From assembly GCA_031459855.1 (NCBI GenBank), contig JAVKHP010000001.1, forward strand, positions 1,765,906 through 1,825,841: a stretch of 59,936 nt of DNA. The letters are read 5' to 3'. Each line of letters begins with the position of its first letter. Position 1 is the stretch's first letter. The notes beneath the pieces are model-generated. The model ran no database searches, was not told the origin of the DNA, and saw nothing but the letters and a program-made list of their open reading frames with translations. The position numbers and the translations under genes were made by a program. Shown here piece after piece: positions 1-7,874 of the stretch. The stretch is from Armatimonadota bacterium (GTDB taxonomy: Bacteria > Sysuimicrobiota > Sysuimicrobiia > Sysuimicrobiales > Humicultoraceae).

Positions 1-771
1 TGGATCGAGCTCGACGGCAGGCGGGTCGGCGCCAGCAGCCTGACGCTCGACGGCGTGCCGCCCGGCGTCTACGCGCTCAGGATCACGAAAACGGGCTTCC
101 GGCCCGTGATCCGGCGGATTCGCCTGGGTCCGGGAGAGCGCGTCGCCCTGCGCGTGGCCCTGGCGCCAGTGGCACCGCCACGACGCTCGCCGCCTGCGCC
201 GCAGTGGATCGTCCGGCTGCAGGACGCACAGCGACCGCGGAGCATCCCCACGCCCGCCGCGCGACCCGGCGCGGTGTACCTGGTGACGTTGCCCGCGCTG
301 GCAGGCGTCACGCAGTACAACCGGCTCGACCAGGTGGTGCTGGCCGGTGTCGTCTATCGGCGCGCCCTGGTCGAGTACCGCAACTGGTGGCAGGGACGCA
401 GCCGGCGCGATCGCGAGTGGCGGGTGGTCTACCGGCTGGGAGGCCGGTACGCGCGCTTCCGCGCGCGGGCGGGCCTGGAGGACGGCGCGCCCCCGGAGGT
501 CACCGCGTCGTTCGAGGTGCGGGGCGACGGGGTCACGCTGTTTGCGGGCGCACTCAAGCGCGCTGGCGACGCGCCCGACGTGATCGACGTCGACGTCGCT
601 GGCGTCGTCGAGCTGGAGCTGATCGCCAGGGCGACGGATCCGTTCTACACCCGGGGCGTGGGCGTCATCTGGGCCGATCCACACCTGGTGCCGGCACCCG
701 CTGGTGCCCCGACACCGTCCGCGCCGTCACCGGCAGCCGGCGACGGCCCCGCGCGCCAGGAGCGTCCCTGA
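1..771 (+). CDS. PEGA-domain / NPCBM-like protein, 3' part (5' end outside window)
   Basis: The frame is open from base 1, so the gene begins upstream of the window. The first ~35 residues read as the end of a PEGA repeat (ELDGRRVGAS, LDGVPPGVYALRITKTGFRP), a small beta domain common in surface or periplasmic proteins. Residues ~95-230 look like an NPCBM/NEW2 carbohydrate-binding beta-sandwich (RDREWRVVYRLGG, GVTLFAGALKR, VIWADPHLV). The tail is Pro/Ala-rich and disordered. No catalytic motif is visible in this part. It is probably an exported sugar- or cell-wall-binding protein, but the signal peptide and N-terminal domains lie outside the window. Confidence 0.7.
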   Translation, partial: WIELDGRRVGASSLTLDGVPPGVYALRITKTGFRPVIRRIRLGPGERVALRVALAPVAPPRRSPPAPQWIVRLQDAQRPRSIPTPAARPGAVYLVTLPALAGVTQYNRLDQVVLAGVVYRRALVEYRNWWQGRSRRDREWRVVYRLGGRYARFRARAGLEDGAPPEVTASFEVRGDGVTLFAGALKRAGDAPDVIDVDVAGVVELELIARATDPFYTRGVGVIWADPHLVPAPAGAPTPSAPSPAAGDGPARQERP

Positions 772-961
772 GGTCGCAGCGGTGCGGGCGCCACCCCCCG
801 GCGCGCGCATCCCCGGGGTCCCGCCACCGGAGCGCGCGAGGGCCGTTCCACCGCCGTTGCGCGACGCGATCGGCCCGGCAGCCGCGCGGCCAACCGCGCG
901 GGGTTGAACCCGAGGCCGCGCCGCCTGCAGGCGGGGGAGGCAGGACGCCCGATCCCCGTCG

Positions 962-1309
962 CTACGTCGCGTACTTCTTCGCCCAGTCGCTGACCAGGGG
1001 GATCGTAAACGCTTTGCCCTGATACGCCTGCGCGGCGTAGTACACCGACAGGATCAGCCAGGCCAGCCACAGCACGGGGAACGTGAGCACGCCCATCAAG
1101 AACCCCAGGAACGGGATCCCGGAGAGGATCGTGGCGATGACCCAGAGGGCGAACCAGGCGATCCCCCAGAACAGAGCCGTCCAGCCGTGGTGGCGCATGA
1201 ACGGGTCCTTCTTGAGGTCGCTGACGACGATGACGAGGGCCACCAGCCAGATGGGGTAGGCGAGCGCGGCGAGCAGGCGGTTCGACTGGTCCGATGGCGA
1301 TGTGCTCAT
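962..1309 (-). CDS. DUF4870 (Tic20-like) small membrane protein
   Basis: This 115-residue protein starts at an ATG 5 nt downstream of an AGGAGG ribosome binding site. The frame stays open further upstream, but the RBS decides the start. The N-terminus is short and polar (MSTSPSDQSNR), followed by four hydrophobic stretches: LLAALAYPIWLVALVIVV, the segment after the conserved RHHGWTALFWG motif, an ILSGIPFLGFLMGVLTFP segment and a last one around VLWLAWLILSVYYAAQAYQG. The HHGWxAL motif followed by YxAxxAYxG is typical of DUF4870. The function of the family is unknown. It is monocistronic, divergent from the PP-loop gene at 1736. Confidence 0.8.
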   Translation of the reverse strand: MSTSPSDQSNRLLAALAYPIWLVALVIVVSDLKKDPFMRHHGWTALFWGIAWFALWVIATILSGIPFLGFLMGVLTFPVLWLAWLILSVYYAAQAYQGKAFTIPLVSDWAKKYAT

Positions 1310-1575
1310 GGACGCCTCCTGCAGGCGAAGTGCGCACGTGCCACGCGTGCACGCGCGCCCGGTGTGGTTCGCACCACCTGACGATGCGGCATCTCCTCGC
1401 GCAGGAACGTACGCGCGCGAGCACATGCGCCCAGCGTCTTTCGCACCGCGGCCCTGACTTCCTGCCGCCTCACGTCGCTCCAGACCGGGCGGTAGCGGTA
1501 TCCAGCTCGCCTGCACCGGCTGGTCCGACGTGCGCTCGTAGGGCGTGTTGAGCGGTACCTGTGGCGACGCCTGCA

Positions 1576-1691
1576 GAGACGTCCATATGACACGCCCCTG
1601 GACACGCTCGTGGAGACGCCGCTTGAGACGTCCACGCGCCTGCAATTCGAAAGACACGTCTGCCGTCGTGTGCCCGTCCGCTTGAGACGTC
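1576..1691. repeat. Spaced GAGACGTC motif cluster
   Basis: GAGACGTC occurs at 1576-1583, 1625-1632 and 1684-1691, with a variant GAGACGCC at 1613-1620. The last two full copies share the longer word GCTTGAGACGTC and are 59 bp apart. They lie 45-160 bp upstream of the PP-loop start codon, a position that fits activator or repressor sites. They may instead be remnants of a tandem duplication. Confidence 0.4.
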
Positions 1692-1720
1692 GACCGCCTA
1701 CCGATGCGCCTGTATGCGCC

Positions 1721-1726
1721 TATAAT
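1721..1726 (+). promoter_or_regulatory. -10 element of a probable leaderless promoter
   Basis: A perfect TATAAT ends 9 nt before the ATG at 1736. Transcription would start at or just before the ATG, and no Shine-Dalgarno sequence is present. No -35 hexamer is seen at 17 +/- 1 nt, so activation may depend on the upstream GAGACGTC sites. Confidence 0.5.
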
Positions 1727-1735
1727 GAAAGCGCG

Positions 1736-2713
1736 ATGGCCACCGCCTCGACCGTGCGCTCACCGCTCGCCGCCGGGCTGATCGACGAGATCCGCGCGGT
1801 GACCGGCGGCCGCCCCGTGGTCGTCGCGTTCAGCGGCGGGCTCGACTCGTCGACCGTGGCAGCGCTGGCGAAGGAGGCGCTGGGGGCGCCGTCGGTGCTG
1901 CTGGTCACGGTCAACATGGGCGCCTACAACTACCGCCGCGGCAACGAGATCGTCCTGGAGATGGCCGAGCAGCTGGGGCTGGCACAGCGCTGCCTGCTGG
2001 GCCAGCGGCTCCAGCACGTGGTGCAGCGCGCCGGCCCGGCGTGCAACCGCTGCACCCGGGAGATCAAGTTGGGGCTGGTGCGGGCTGCCGCCCGGGGGCG
2101 GCTGGTGCTGACGGGCTCCAACCGCAGCGACACCTGGGGGCAGCGCGGCCTGAAGGTGCACGACGGCTTCTACGCGCCCCTGCTGGACCTCGACAAGCCG
2201 CAGATCCGCGCGCTGGCCGCCGAGCTCGGCCTGCGGATCCCACGCATCGGTGAGGCGCCCGGCCGCGAGGGGTGCAAGCTGAAGCACCTGCTGAAGCCGC
2301 TGGTGAACCCCGACTACCACGGCCGCGCGGTGGCCGAGGCCAACGAGGTGTTGCTGCAGACCCTGGCGGCGGTCGGCTGGCCTGCCGAGCTGGCCAACGT
2401 GAAGATCATTGGGCCGCTGCGCCGGAACGTGGCCCTGGTGAACGTCCGGCCGACGCCGCCCGGCCCGGTGCGGGCGGCGGTGGAGGCCGCCCTGCGGGCG
2501 CTCCCGGTGCTGGACGAGGTGCGCGTCGTCGACGGGCCCCTGCGCCTGGTCGTGCGCGCCGGCCCCGCGCTCGCCGGTGACGCCCGGGGCCGCTACTGGG
2601 TCGAGCACGGCCGCCTGGCCCCGGAGTTCGCGCATCCCATCACGGTCGAGTGGCAGCCCGCAGCCGACGGGCGCCTGGCGACCTTCCACGTGCTGGACGC
2701 CACGCCCGCCTGA
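1736..2713 (+). CDS. PP-loop ATPase of the LarE/ExsB type (ATP-dependent sulfurtransferase-like)
   Basis: This 325-residue protein has the PP-loop SGGLDSS near residue 34, which binds ATP pyrophosphate. It also has NRCTREIK (around residue 104), a TGSNRSD motif and a second Cys in GREGCKLKH. LarE-family proteins adenylate a substrate carboxylate and transfer sulfur, and conserved cysteines may donate it; here two cysteines sit near the expected active-site face. The C-terminal ~100 residues form an extra alpha/beta domain. The ATG at 1736 is chosen because it follows TATAAT by 9 nt; the frame is open further upstream. It leads the same strand as the sugar ABC operon, but 135 nt separate it from the binding protein. 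The exact substrate is unknown. Confidence 0.75.
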   Translation: MATASTVRSPLAAGLIDEIRAVTGGRPVVVAFSGGLDSSTVAALAKEALGAPSVLLVTVNMGAYNYRRGNEIVLEMAEQLGLAQRCLLGQRLQHVVQRAGPACNRCTREIKLGLVRAAARGRLVLTGSNRSDTWGQRGLKVHDGFYAPLLDLDKPQIRALAAELGLRIPRIGEAPGREGCKLKHLLKPLVNPDYHGRAVAEANEVLLQTLAAVGWPAELANVKIIGPLRRNVALVNVRPTPPGPVRAAVEAALRALPVLDEVRVVDGPLRLVVRAGPALAGDARGRYWVEHGRLAPEFAHPITVEWQPAADGRLATFHVLDATPA

Positions 2714-2848
2714 CGGTCTGCCGCGCTGCGCGGGGCGGCCTGCAGGACTGGCCGCGCGCGCGCCCGAACCAGCGTGACGATGAGCCGGGGCCCGAGCATG
2801 CCGTGGCCAGACGCGGTGCGGACCACCGCTCGAGGGGGCCACATCCGT

Positions 2849-4090
2849 ATGCTGACGGGCAGCGTGCTGCTGCTCGCGCTGGCCCTCGCCGTGGCCGGAC
2901 CGGCGGCCGCGACATCCGAGGCCACGCTGGAGTTCTGGACGATCGCGCTCCAGCCGTTCTTCACCGACTACGTCCGCGCGATGATCGCAGCCTACGAACG
3001 GGCCACCCCGGGCGTCCGCGTGCGCTGGGTCGACGTGCAGTTCCAGGCCATCGAGCAGAAGCTGCTCGCCGCCCTCGCCGGTGGCGTGCCCCCGGACGTG
3101 GTGAACCTCAACACCGAGATGACGGTCCGCCTGGCGCAGCGGGGCGCCCTGGTCGACATGGACGCGGCCACCCCACCCGAAGTCCGCGCGCGGTACTTCG
3201 AGGGGCTGTGGCGCTCGGCACGGCTGGATGGGCGCACCTACGGTGTGCCGTGGTACGTGGTGCCCAACGTCGTCGCCTACAACGCCGCCCTCTACCGCAG
3301 GGCGGGCCTGGACCCCCAGCGCCCGCCCGCGACCGAAGACGCCATGATCGCGCACGCCCGCCAGATCAAGGACCGCACCGGCATCTACGGGTTCATGCCC
3401 AACGTCGAGGGCGTGCGAATGCTGCACCGCTTCCAGGAAGCGGGGCTGCCGATCCTCAGCGCCGACGGGCGGCGCGCCGTGTTCAACTCCGCGGCCCACG
3501 TGGCCTACCTGGCGCGCTACGTGGCGTTGTTCCGGCAGGACTACTTCCCCGAAGACACGCTGCGCCGCGGGTACCTGGGCGCCACCGAACGCTACAGCGC
3601 CGGGCGGCTCGGGATGCTCATGACCGGCCCGCAGTTCCTGCTGCGGGTCAAGACCGACAACCCCGAGGTCTACGTCCAGACGCGCGTGGCGCCCTACCCG
3701 AAGGGCAAGGGGCAGACGCTGCACCTGGCGACGATGACGCTGGCGGTCCCCCGCGCCAGCCGGCACGTGCGCGCGGCGGTGGCGTTCGCGCTGTACGTGA
3801 CCAACGACGAGAACCAGCTGGCGTTCAGCCGACGGGTGGTGGTCTTCCCCTCGACGCGGCGCGCGGCGGCCGACCCCTTCTTCCGGCAGGGCGGCGCGGA
3901 CCCCGAAGCCGTGGCGCGTCGGGTCGCCGCCGCCGACCTGCCCCTGGCGCGCGACCTGAGCGTGGTCGTGCCGCACCAGGGCGACCTGTTCCGCATCTTC
4001 CGCGAGGCGATCGAGAGCGCGTTCTACGGCCGGCGCACGCCCCAGGCGGCCCTCGACTGGGCGGTGGCCGAGTGGAACGCGCGGCTGTGA
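2849..4090 (+). CDS. Extracellular sugar-binding protein (ABC family 1)
   Basis: This is the solute receptor of a carbohydrate ABC importer. From the ATG at 2849 it is 413 residues with a clear signal peptide (LTGSVLLLALALAVAGPAAA, cleaved near ATS). An in-frame start at 2774 would only add 25 polar residues before the signal. Family-1 features are a lobe-1 sheet beginning with LEFWTIALQ, the PPDVVNLNTE segment and a hinge around TYGVPWYVVPNVVAYN. The genes that follow are a MOSC protein and two MalF/MalG-type permeases. No ATPase is encoded here, so an MsmK/UgpC-type ATPase must be shared from elsewhere. The stop overlaps a GTG that opens a 4-codon frame ending on the next start. Confidence 0.88.
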   Translation: MLTGSVLLLALALAVAGPAAATSEATLEFWTIALQPFFTDYVRAMIAAYERATPGVRVRWVDVQFQAIEQKLLAALAGGVPPDVVNLNTEMTVRLAQRGALVDMDAATPPEVRARYFEGLWRSARLDGRTYGVPWYVVPNVVAYNAALYRRAGLDPQRPPATEDAMIAHARQIKDRTGIYGFMPNVEGVRMLHRFQEAGLPILSADGRRAVFNSAAHVAYLARYVALFRQDYFPEDTLRRGYLGATERYSAGRLGMLMTGPQFLLRVKTDNPEVYVQTRVAPYPKGKGQTLHLATMTLAVPRASRHVRAAVAFALYVTNDENQLAFSRRVVVFPSTRRAAADPFFRQGGADPEAVARRVAAADLPLARDLSVVVPHQGDLFRIFREAIESAFYGRRTPQAALDWAVAEWNARL

Positions 4091-4101
4091 GGCGGCCGTG
4101 A
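4087..4101 (+). other. 4-codon relay frame (binding protein to MOSC gene)
   Basis: A GTG at 4087 overlaps the binding-protein stop (GTGA). The frame runs GTG-AGG-CGG-CCG-TGA and its TGA overlaps the GTG of the MOSC gene. It is short enough to be chance, but it matches the pattern seen at longer spacers in this window. Confidence 0.35.
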
Positions 4102-4583
4102 CCTCCTTCGGGCAGGTCCTGGGCATCTACCTCCTGCGGGCGCACCGCCAGCCACCCGATCCCGTGCCGCAGGCCAAGGCGCTGGTCGGGCACGGCCTCG
4201 AGGGCGACGTGCACGGCAAGGGGCGGCCCGACACGGCACGGCAGGTCCTGCTCGTCGACCGGAGCACGCTGGCCGCGCTGGACCTGCCGCCCGGGGGGCT
4301 GCGCGAGCAGCTCACCGTGGACCTGCCCGGGCTCGACCGCTTGCCGCCAGGCACACGGCTGCGGGTGGGCGAGGCCACCCTGGAGGTCACGATGCCCTGC
4401 GAGCCGTGCGAGGTGGTGGGTCGGTACCTGGGCGTCCCCGATCCGTATGCCTTGCGCGACGCCCTCCGCGGCCGGCGGGGAGTCCTGGCGCGGGTCGTGG
4501 CCACGACGGGCGAGGGGTGGATCCGCCTCGGGGATGCCATCGTCGTGGAGCCCCCGGCCGCTCCCGGCCCGGCGTTCCGGTGA
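4098..4583 (+). CDS. MOSC-domain protein
   Basis: This is a 161-residue single-domain MOSC protein. MOSC domains, as in molybdenum cofactor sulfurases, YiiM and mARC, carry sulfur or bind molybdopterin. The conserved cysteine lies in MPCEPCEVVG, and there are GLEGDVHGKG and RGRRGVLARV segments. It starts with a GTG 7 nt after the binding-protein stop and ends GTGA-overlapped with the first permease, so it is embedded in the sugar transporter operon. No molybdenum cofactor or xanthine-oxidase-family gene is nearby. The link to the sugar pathway is unexplained; it might supply Moco to an oxidase encoded elsewhere. Confidence 0.82.
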   Translation: MTSFGQVLGIYLLRAHRQPPDPVPQAKALVGHGLEGDVHGKGRPDTARQVLLVDRSTLAALDLPPGGLREQLTVDLPGLDRLPPGTRLRVGEATLEVTMPCEPCEVVGRYLGVPDPYALRDALRGRRGVLARVVATTGEGWIRLGDAIVVEPPAAPGPAFR

Positions 4584-5467
4584 CCGTCGCCGCGCGCCGC
4601 TGGCGCCGCGCCGCGACGGCCTACCTGTTCCTCGCGCCCGCGCTGGCGCTGCTGGGGCTGTTCACGTTCTACCCGGTGGCCGTCGGCACCCTGCTGGCGC
4701 TGTTCGACTACGACGCGATCTCGCCGCCGCGGTTCGTGGGGCTGGCGCACTTTCGCGCGCTCGTTGCCGACCGGTTCTTCTGGATCGCGCTGGGGAACTC
4801 GCTGAAGTACCTGCTGGTGGTGCCGGTGCTCCAGGCGCTGTCCATCGGGCTCGCGGTGGCGGTGAACGTGCCGCTACGGGGGATCGCCTGGCTGCGCGCG
4901 GCGTACTACCTGCCCGTGGTGACGTCGATGGTCGTGGCCGGGCTGCTGTGGCGGTGGCTGTACGAGCAGGACGGCCTCGTGAACTTCGTCCTGCTGCGTC
5001 TGGGCGTGCTGGCGCGGCCGGTGGCGTGGCTGGGCCACCCGGACCTGGCGCTGTTTGCCGTCATGTTCGTCACGCTGTGGAAGGGCCTGGGATACTACAT
5101 GGTGATCTACCTGGCGGGGCTGCAGGCGATCTCCCCGGAGTATGAGGAAGCCGCGACCGTGGACGGCGCCACGCGGTGGCAGGTCTTCCGATGGGTCACG
5201 CTGCCCCTGCTGCGGCCGTCGATCCTGCTGGCCTCGACCATCAGCGCCATTGCGGCGTTGAAGGTCTTTGAAGAGATCTACGTGATGACCGGCGGGGGGC
5301 CGATGTTCCGGACGTACACCATGTTCTACTACATGTTCGACAAGGGGTTCCAGCAGCTCGACCTGGGCTACGCCGCCGCCCTGGGCGTCGTGCTGGCGGC
5401 CGCCGTGCTCGTGTTCTCGGCGGTGACCTTCCGGCTGTTTCGGCACGGGGGGTGGACCTATTACTGA
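4580..5467 (+). CDS. Carbohydrate ABC transporter permease, MalF/UgpA type
   Basis: This 295-residue inner-membrane permease has six predicted TM helices. The first is in YLFLAPALALLGLFTFYPVA. The EAA loop for the ATPase reads YEEAATVDGATRWQVFRWVT, close to the consensus EAA---G---------I-LP. The GTG start at 4580 overlaps the MOSC stop. The C-terminus TFRLFRHGG is typical of MalF/UgpA-like subunits. It pairs with the permease at 5502 and the receptor at 2849. Confidence 0.9.
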   Translation: MTVAARRWRRAATAYLFLAPALALLGLFTFYPVAVGTLLALFDYDAISPPRFVGLAHFRALVADRFFWIALGNSLKYLLVVPVLQALSIGLAVAVNVPLRGIAWLRAAYYLPVVTSMVVAGLLWRWLYEQDGLVNFVLLRLGVLARPVAWLGHPDLALFAVMFVTLWKGLGYYMVIYLAGLQAISPEYEEAATVDGATRWQVFRWVTLPLLRPSILLASTISAIAALKVFEEIYVMTGGGPMFRTYTMFYYMFDKGFQQLDLGYAAALGVVLAAAVLVFSAVTFRLFRHGGWTYY

Positions 5468-5501
5468 CGCGCTGTCCCGCCGTGCCCGTCGCCCGCCCCC
5501 G

Positions 5502-6299
5502 GTGGTGCGCTACGCGGGGCTGGTGGCGCTCGCGGTCTTCACCACGTTCCCGCTGGTGTGGCTGGCGGCGGTGGCGCTGCGGGCCCGCGGCCCGGTCTTT
5601 GGGTTCCCGCCGGCGCTGTGGCCGTGGCCGCCGTCCCTGGTGCACGTCGCCACCGTCTGGCAGACGATGCCGCTGCCGCGGTTCTTCGCCAACACGCTGG
5701 TGCTGGTCGGGGCCGGGGTGGTCCTGCAGGTGACGCTGTGCGCCATGGCGGCCTACCCGCTGGCCCGCATGGAGTTCCCGGGGCGCCGCCTGATCACGGG
5801 GCTACTGCTGGCGACGCTGATGCTGCCCGGGCACATCGGCCTGATCGTCAACTTCGTGACGCTGCTGCGGCTGCGCCTGGTGGACACCTACGCGGGGGTG
5901 GTCCTGCCGGGCGCGGTGAGCGTCTTTGGCATCCTCCTGCTGCGCCAGGCGTTCCTGGCCGTGCCGGCGGACCTGGAAGACGCCGCGCGGCTGGATGGGG
6001 CCTCGGAGTGGACCATCTGGCGACGGGTCATGCTGCCCGTGGTGCGGCCGGCGCTGGCGACGCTCGCGCTGTTCGAGTTCGTCGCCCACTGGAACGCGTT
6101 CCTCTGGCCGCTGGTGGTGCTGAAGTCGCCCGAGAAGTACCCGCTGGCCGTGGGGCTGCTGTACCTGTCGGGGCTGTTCGCCCACAGCACGCGCGCGGTG
6201 GCCGCCGGCGCGGTGCTGATGACGCTGCCGGTGGTGGTGGTGTTCCTGTTCACGCAGCGGTACTTCGTGCGCGGGCTCCTGGTGGGAGCGCTGCGGTGA
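5502..6299 (+). CDS. Carbohydrate ABC transporter permease, MalG/UgpE type
   Basis: This second permease has an N-terminal helix (YAGLVALAVFTTFPLVWLAA), the EAA loop (DLEDAARLDGASEWTIWRRV) and the typical end RYFVRGLLVGALR of UgpE/MalG proteins. The start is uncertain. Tandem GTGs at 5502 and 5505 are possible, but residues encoded from a CTG at 5472 (SRRARRPPP) look like a normal permease N-terminus and would close most of the gap to the upstream stop. Its stop overlaps a GTG that begins the next relay frame. Confidence 0.88.
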   Translation: MVRYAGLVALAVFTTFPLVWLAAVALRARGPVFGFPPALWPWPPSLVHVATVWQTMPLPRFFANTLVLVGAGVVLQVTLCAMAAYPLARMEFPGRRLITGLLLATLMLPGHIGLIVNFVTLLRLRLVDTYAGVVLPGAVSVFGILLLRQAFLAVPADLEDAARLDGASEWTIWRRVMLPVVRPALATLALFEFVAHWNAFLWPLVVLKSPEKYPLAVGLLYLSGLFAHSTRAVAAGAVLMTLPVVVVFLFTQRYFVRGLLVGALR

Positions 6300-6364
6300 A
6301 CGGTCCGCGCGGCACGCTGGACCGCGGCCCTCGCCCCGGACGCCTGGCCGGCGGTGGCGCCTGA
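6296..6364 (+). other. Relay mini-ORF, 22 codons (permease to DUF4127)
   Basis: The GTG at 6296 overlaps the permease stop (GTGA). The frame runs 22 codons to a TGA at 6362-6364, one nucleotide before the GTG at 6366. The junction words resemble each other 70 bp apart (GTGAACGG at 6296, GTGAACCG at 6366), as if the junction had been duplicated. Translation is inferred only. Confidence 0.4.
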
Positions 6365-6365
6365 C

Positions 6366-7874
6366 GTGAACCGCCTGCTCTTCGTGCCGCTCGACGACCG
6401 GCCCGCCACGCGCGAGGGCGTGCTGGACCTGCTGCCGCTGCTGGGCGTCCCGTGGGCCACGCCGCCGCGGGAGCTGCTGGGGCATCGCCGGCAGCCCGCC
6501 GACCTGGACGCGCTGTGGCGGTGGGTGGAGCGCGAGGCGGCCTCGGCCGATGCCCTGGTGGCGTCCGCTGAAGTGCTCCTGCACGGCGGGCTGGTGGCCT
6601 CGCGCCTGTCGGTCGACCCGCTGGAGGCCCTGTGGGCGCGGCTGGACCGCCTGGTGCGGCTGGCCGGACGGGTGCCGACCTATCTGAGCGCCGTCAACCC
6701 GCGCATTCCCGCCGGCGGCGCCGACGAAGAACCCGCGTACTGGGGGCCGCACGGCGACGCGCTGCGGCTGTACTCCAGCCGGCTGGACGCCGGGGAGCAG
6801 ACGGGCGACGACGCCAGGGTCCGCGAGGCGCTGCGCGCGCTGGAGACGGTGCCCGCGCCGGTGGTCGACGACCTGCTGCGCCGCCGTCGCCGCCAGCTGC
6901 TCCTCAACGTCGAGCTGATGCTGCTGGCCGCGCAGGGCACGCTGCGCGCGCTGCTCGTCGGCCAGGACGACGCGGAGCCCTACGGGCTCCCCCGCGCCGA
7001 CCTGGCGGTGCTGCGGCGCCTGCGGGCGCGCCTGGGCAGCCCGCGGGTGCACATCTCCGCGGGTGCCGACGAGCTCAACGCGCGGTTGCTGGCGCGGCTG
7101 GCCAACGACACGATCGGCCGCGGACCCCGGGTGGCCGTGCGCTACACCTACCCCGAAGCCCGGCGCAGCATCCCGCGCTACGAGCCCGCACCGCTGGAGG
7201 AGACGGTGATGGCGCACCTGGAGGCCGCCGGCTGCCCGGTGGCCGAGGACGGTGCCGAAGCGCTGCTGTGGGTGCACAACTTCGCCGGGGCGCAGCAGCG
7301 CGAGGCAGTCGACCAGCGCGGCGCGCCGCCGGCGCCGGTGCGGACCGTGGCCACCGCGCTGGCCGAGGCCAGCGGGCGGGGGCTCCTGTGCGGGTGTGCC
7401 GACGTGCGGTTCGCCAACGGTGCCGACGACGCGCTGGTCAACGCGTTGCTGGTGCGCGACGACTTCGCCGGCCTCGTCGGCTACGCAGGCTGGAACACCT
7501 GCAGCAACAGCCTGGGGACGGTGGTGGCCCAGCTCGTGCTCAGCTACCATGCCCGCGCGCGCCTGAGCCCCACCCGCTACCGTGAGCTCCGCCGGCGCTA
7601 CCTGCTCCGCCGCCTCCTGGACGACTGGGGCTACCAGGCCGTCGTGCGACCGTACCTGGCGCGTGAGGTGGTGCCGCACCTGGGCGCCGACGGCGGGCAC
7701 CTGGGGCCCGCCGTCGGCGCCGTGCGCGAGGCGGCGCTGCGCCGGTTCCAGGAGAAGGTGCTGCCGCCGGTCGAGCGCGTCTTCGGTGGCCCTGCGCTGC
7801 GCGGGCTCAGCTTCCCCTGGGACCGGTTGTTCGAGGTCCACGTCGAGCTGCCCGAGGAGCTGGCCGCGCTGTGA
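6366..7874 (+). CDS. DUF4127 family protein
   Basis: This protein is about 502 residues and matches DUF4127 in order: RLLFVPLDDRPATRE at the N-terminus, LVASAEVLLHGGLVASR, YLSAVNPRIPA, LLVGQDDAEPYGLP, VHISAGADELNARLLAR and GYAGWNTCSNSLGTVVAQ. The family has no established activity. The conserved DDRP, QDD and GADE acids suggest a metal-dependent enzyme, perhaps on a sugar. The GTG at 6366 or the in-frame GTG at 6354 is the start; 6366 gives the family's usual N-terminus. It ends with a GTGA overlap with the FAD oxidoreductase. Its place inside a sugar-uptake operon suggests carbohydrate catabolism. Confidence 0.85.
   Translation: MNRLLFVPLDDRPATREGVLDLLPLLGVPWATPPRELLGHRRQPADLDALWRWVEREAASADALVASAEVLLHGGLVASRLSVDPLEALWARLDRLVRLAGRVPTYLSAVNPRIPAGGADEEPAYWGPHGDALRLYSSRLDAGEQTGDDARVREALRALETVPAPVVDDLLRRRRRQLLLNVELMLLAAQGTLRALLVGQDDAEPYGLPRADLAVLRRLRARLGSPRVHISAGADELNARLLARLANDTIGRGPRVAVRYTYPEARRSIPRYEPAPLEETVMAHLEAAGCPVAEDGAEALLWVHNFAGAQQREAVDQRGAPPAPVRTVATALAEASGRGLLCGCADVRFANGADDALVNALLVRDDFAGLVGYAGWNTCSNSLGTVVAQLVLSYHARARLSPTRYRELRRRYLLRRLLDDWGYQAVVRPYLAREVVPHLGADGGHLGPAVGAVREAALRRFQEKVLPPVERVFGGPALRGLSFPWDRLFEVHVELPEELAAL

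Larger units (their letters stand above)
1310..1735. other. 426-nt divergent intergenic region
   Basis: This spacer separates two divergent genes and holds no convincing ORF. Its right half carries repeated GAGACGTC/GAGACGCC words and ends in a TATAAT box 10 nt before the PP-loop start codon. The base composition is less GC-extreme than the flanking genes. Confidence 0.5.

Noticed and set aside
2710-2860. Junction repeat between the PP-loop and binding-protein genes
   Set aside because: CTGACGG-like words at 2710, 2774 and 2852 resemble each other, but no relay frame exists and the match is short enough to be chance.
1760-4126. A very long minus-strand open frame opposite the PP-loop and binding-protein genes
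   Set aside because: High GC removes stops from the complementary frames. The translation is His/Arg/Pro/Gly-rich with no domain, while the plus-strand genes have clear motifs. The same holds for other long antisense frames such as 5802-7841, 9010-11088 and 41258-43255 beyond its last 57 codons.
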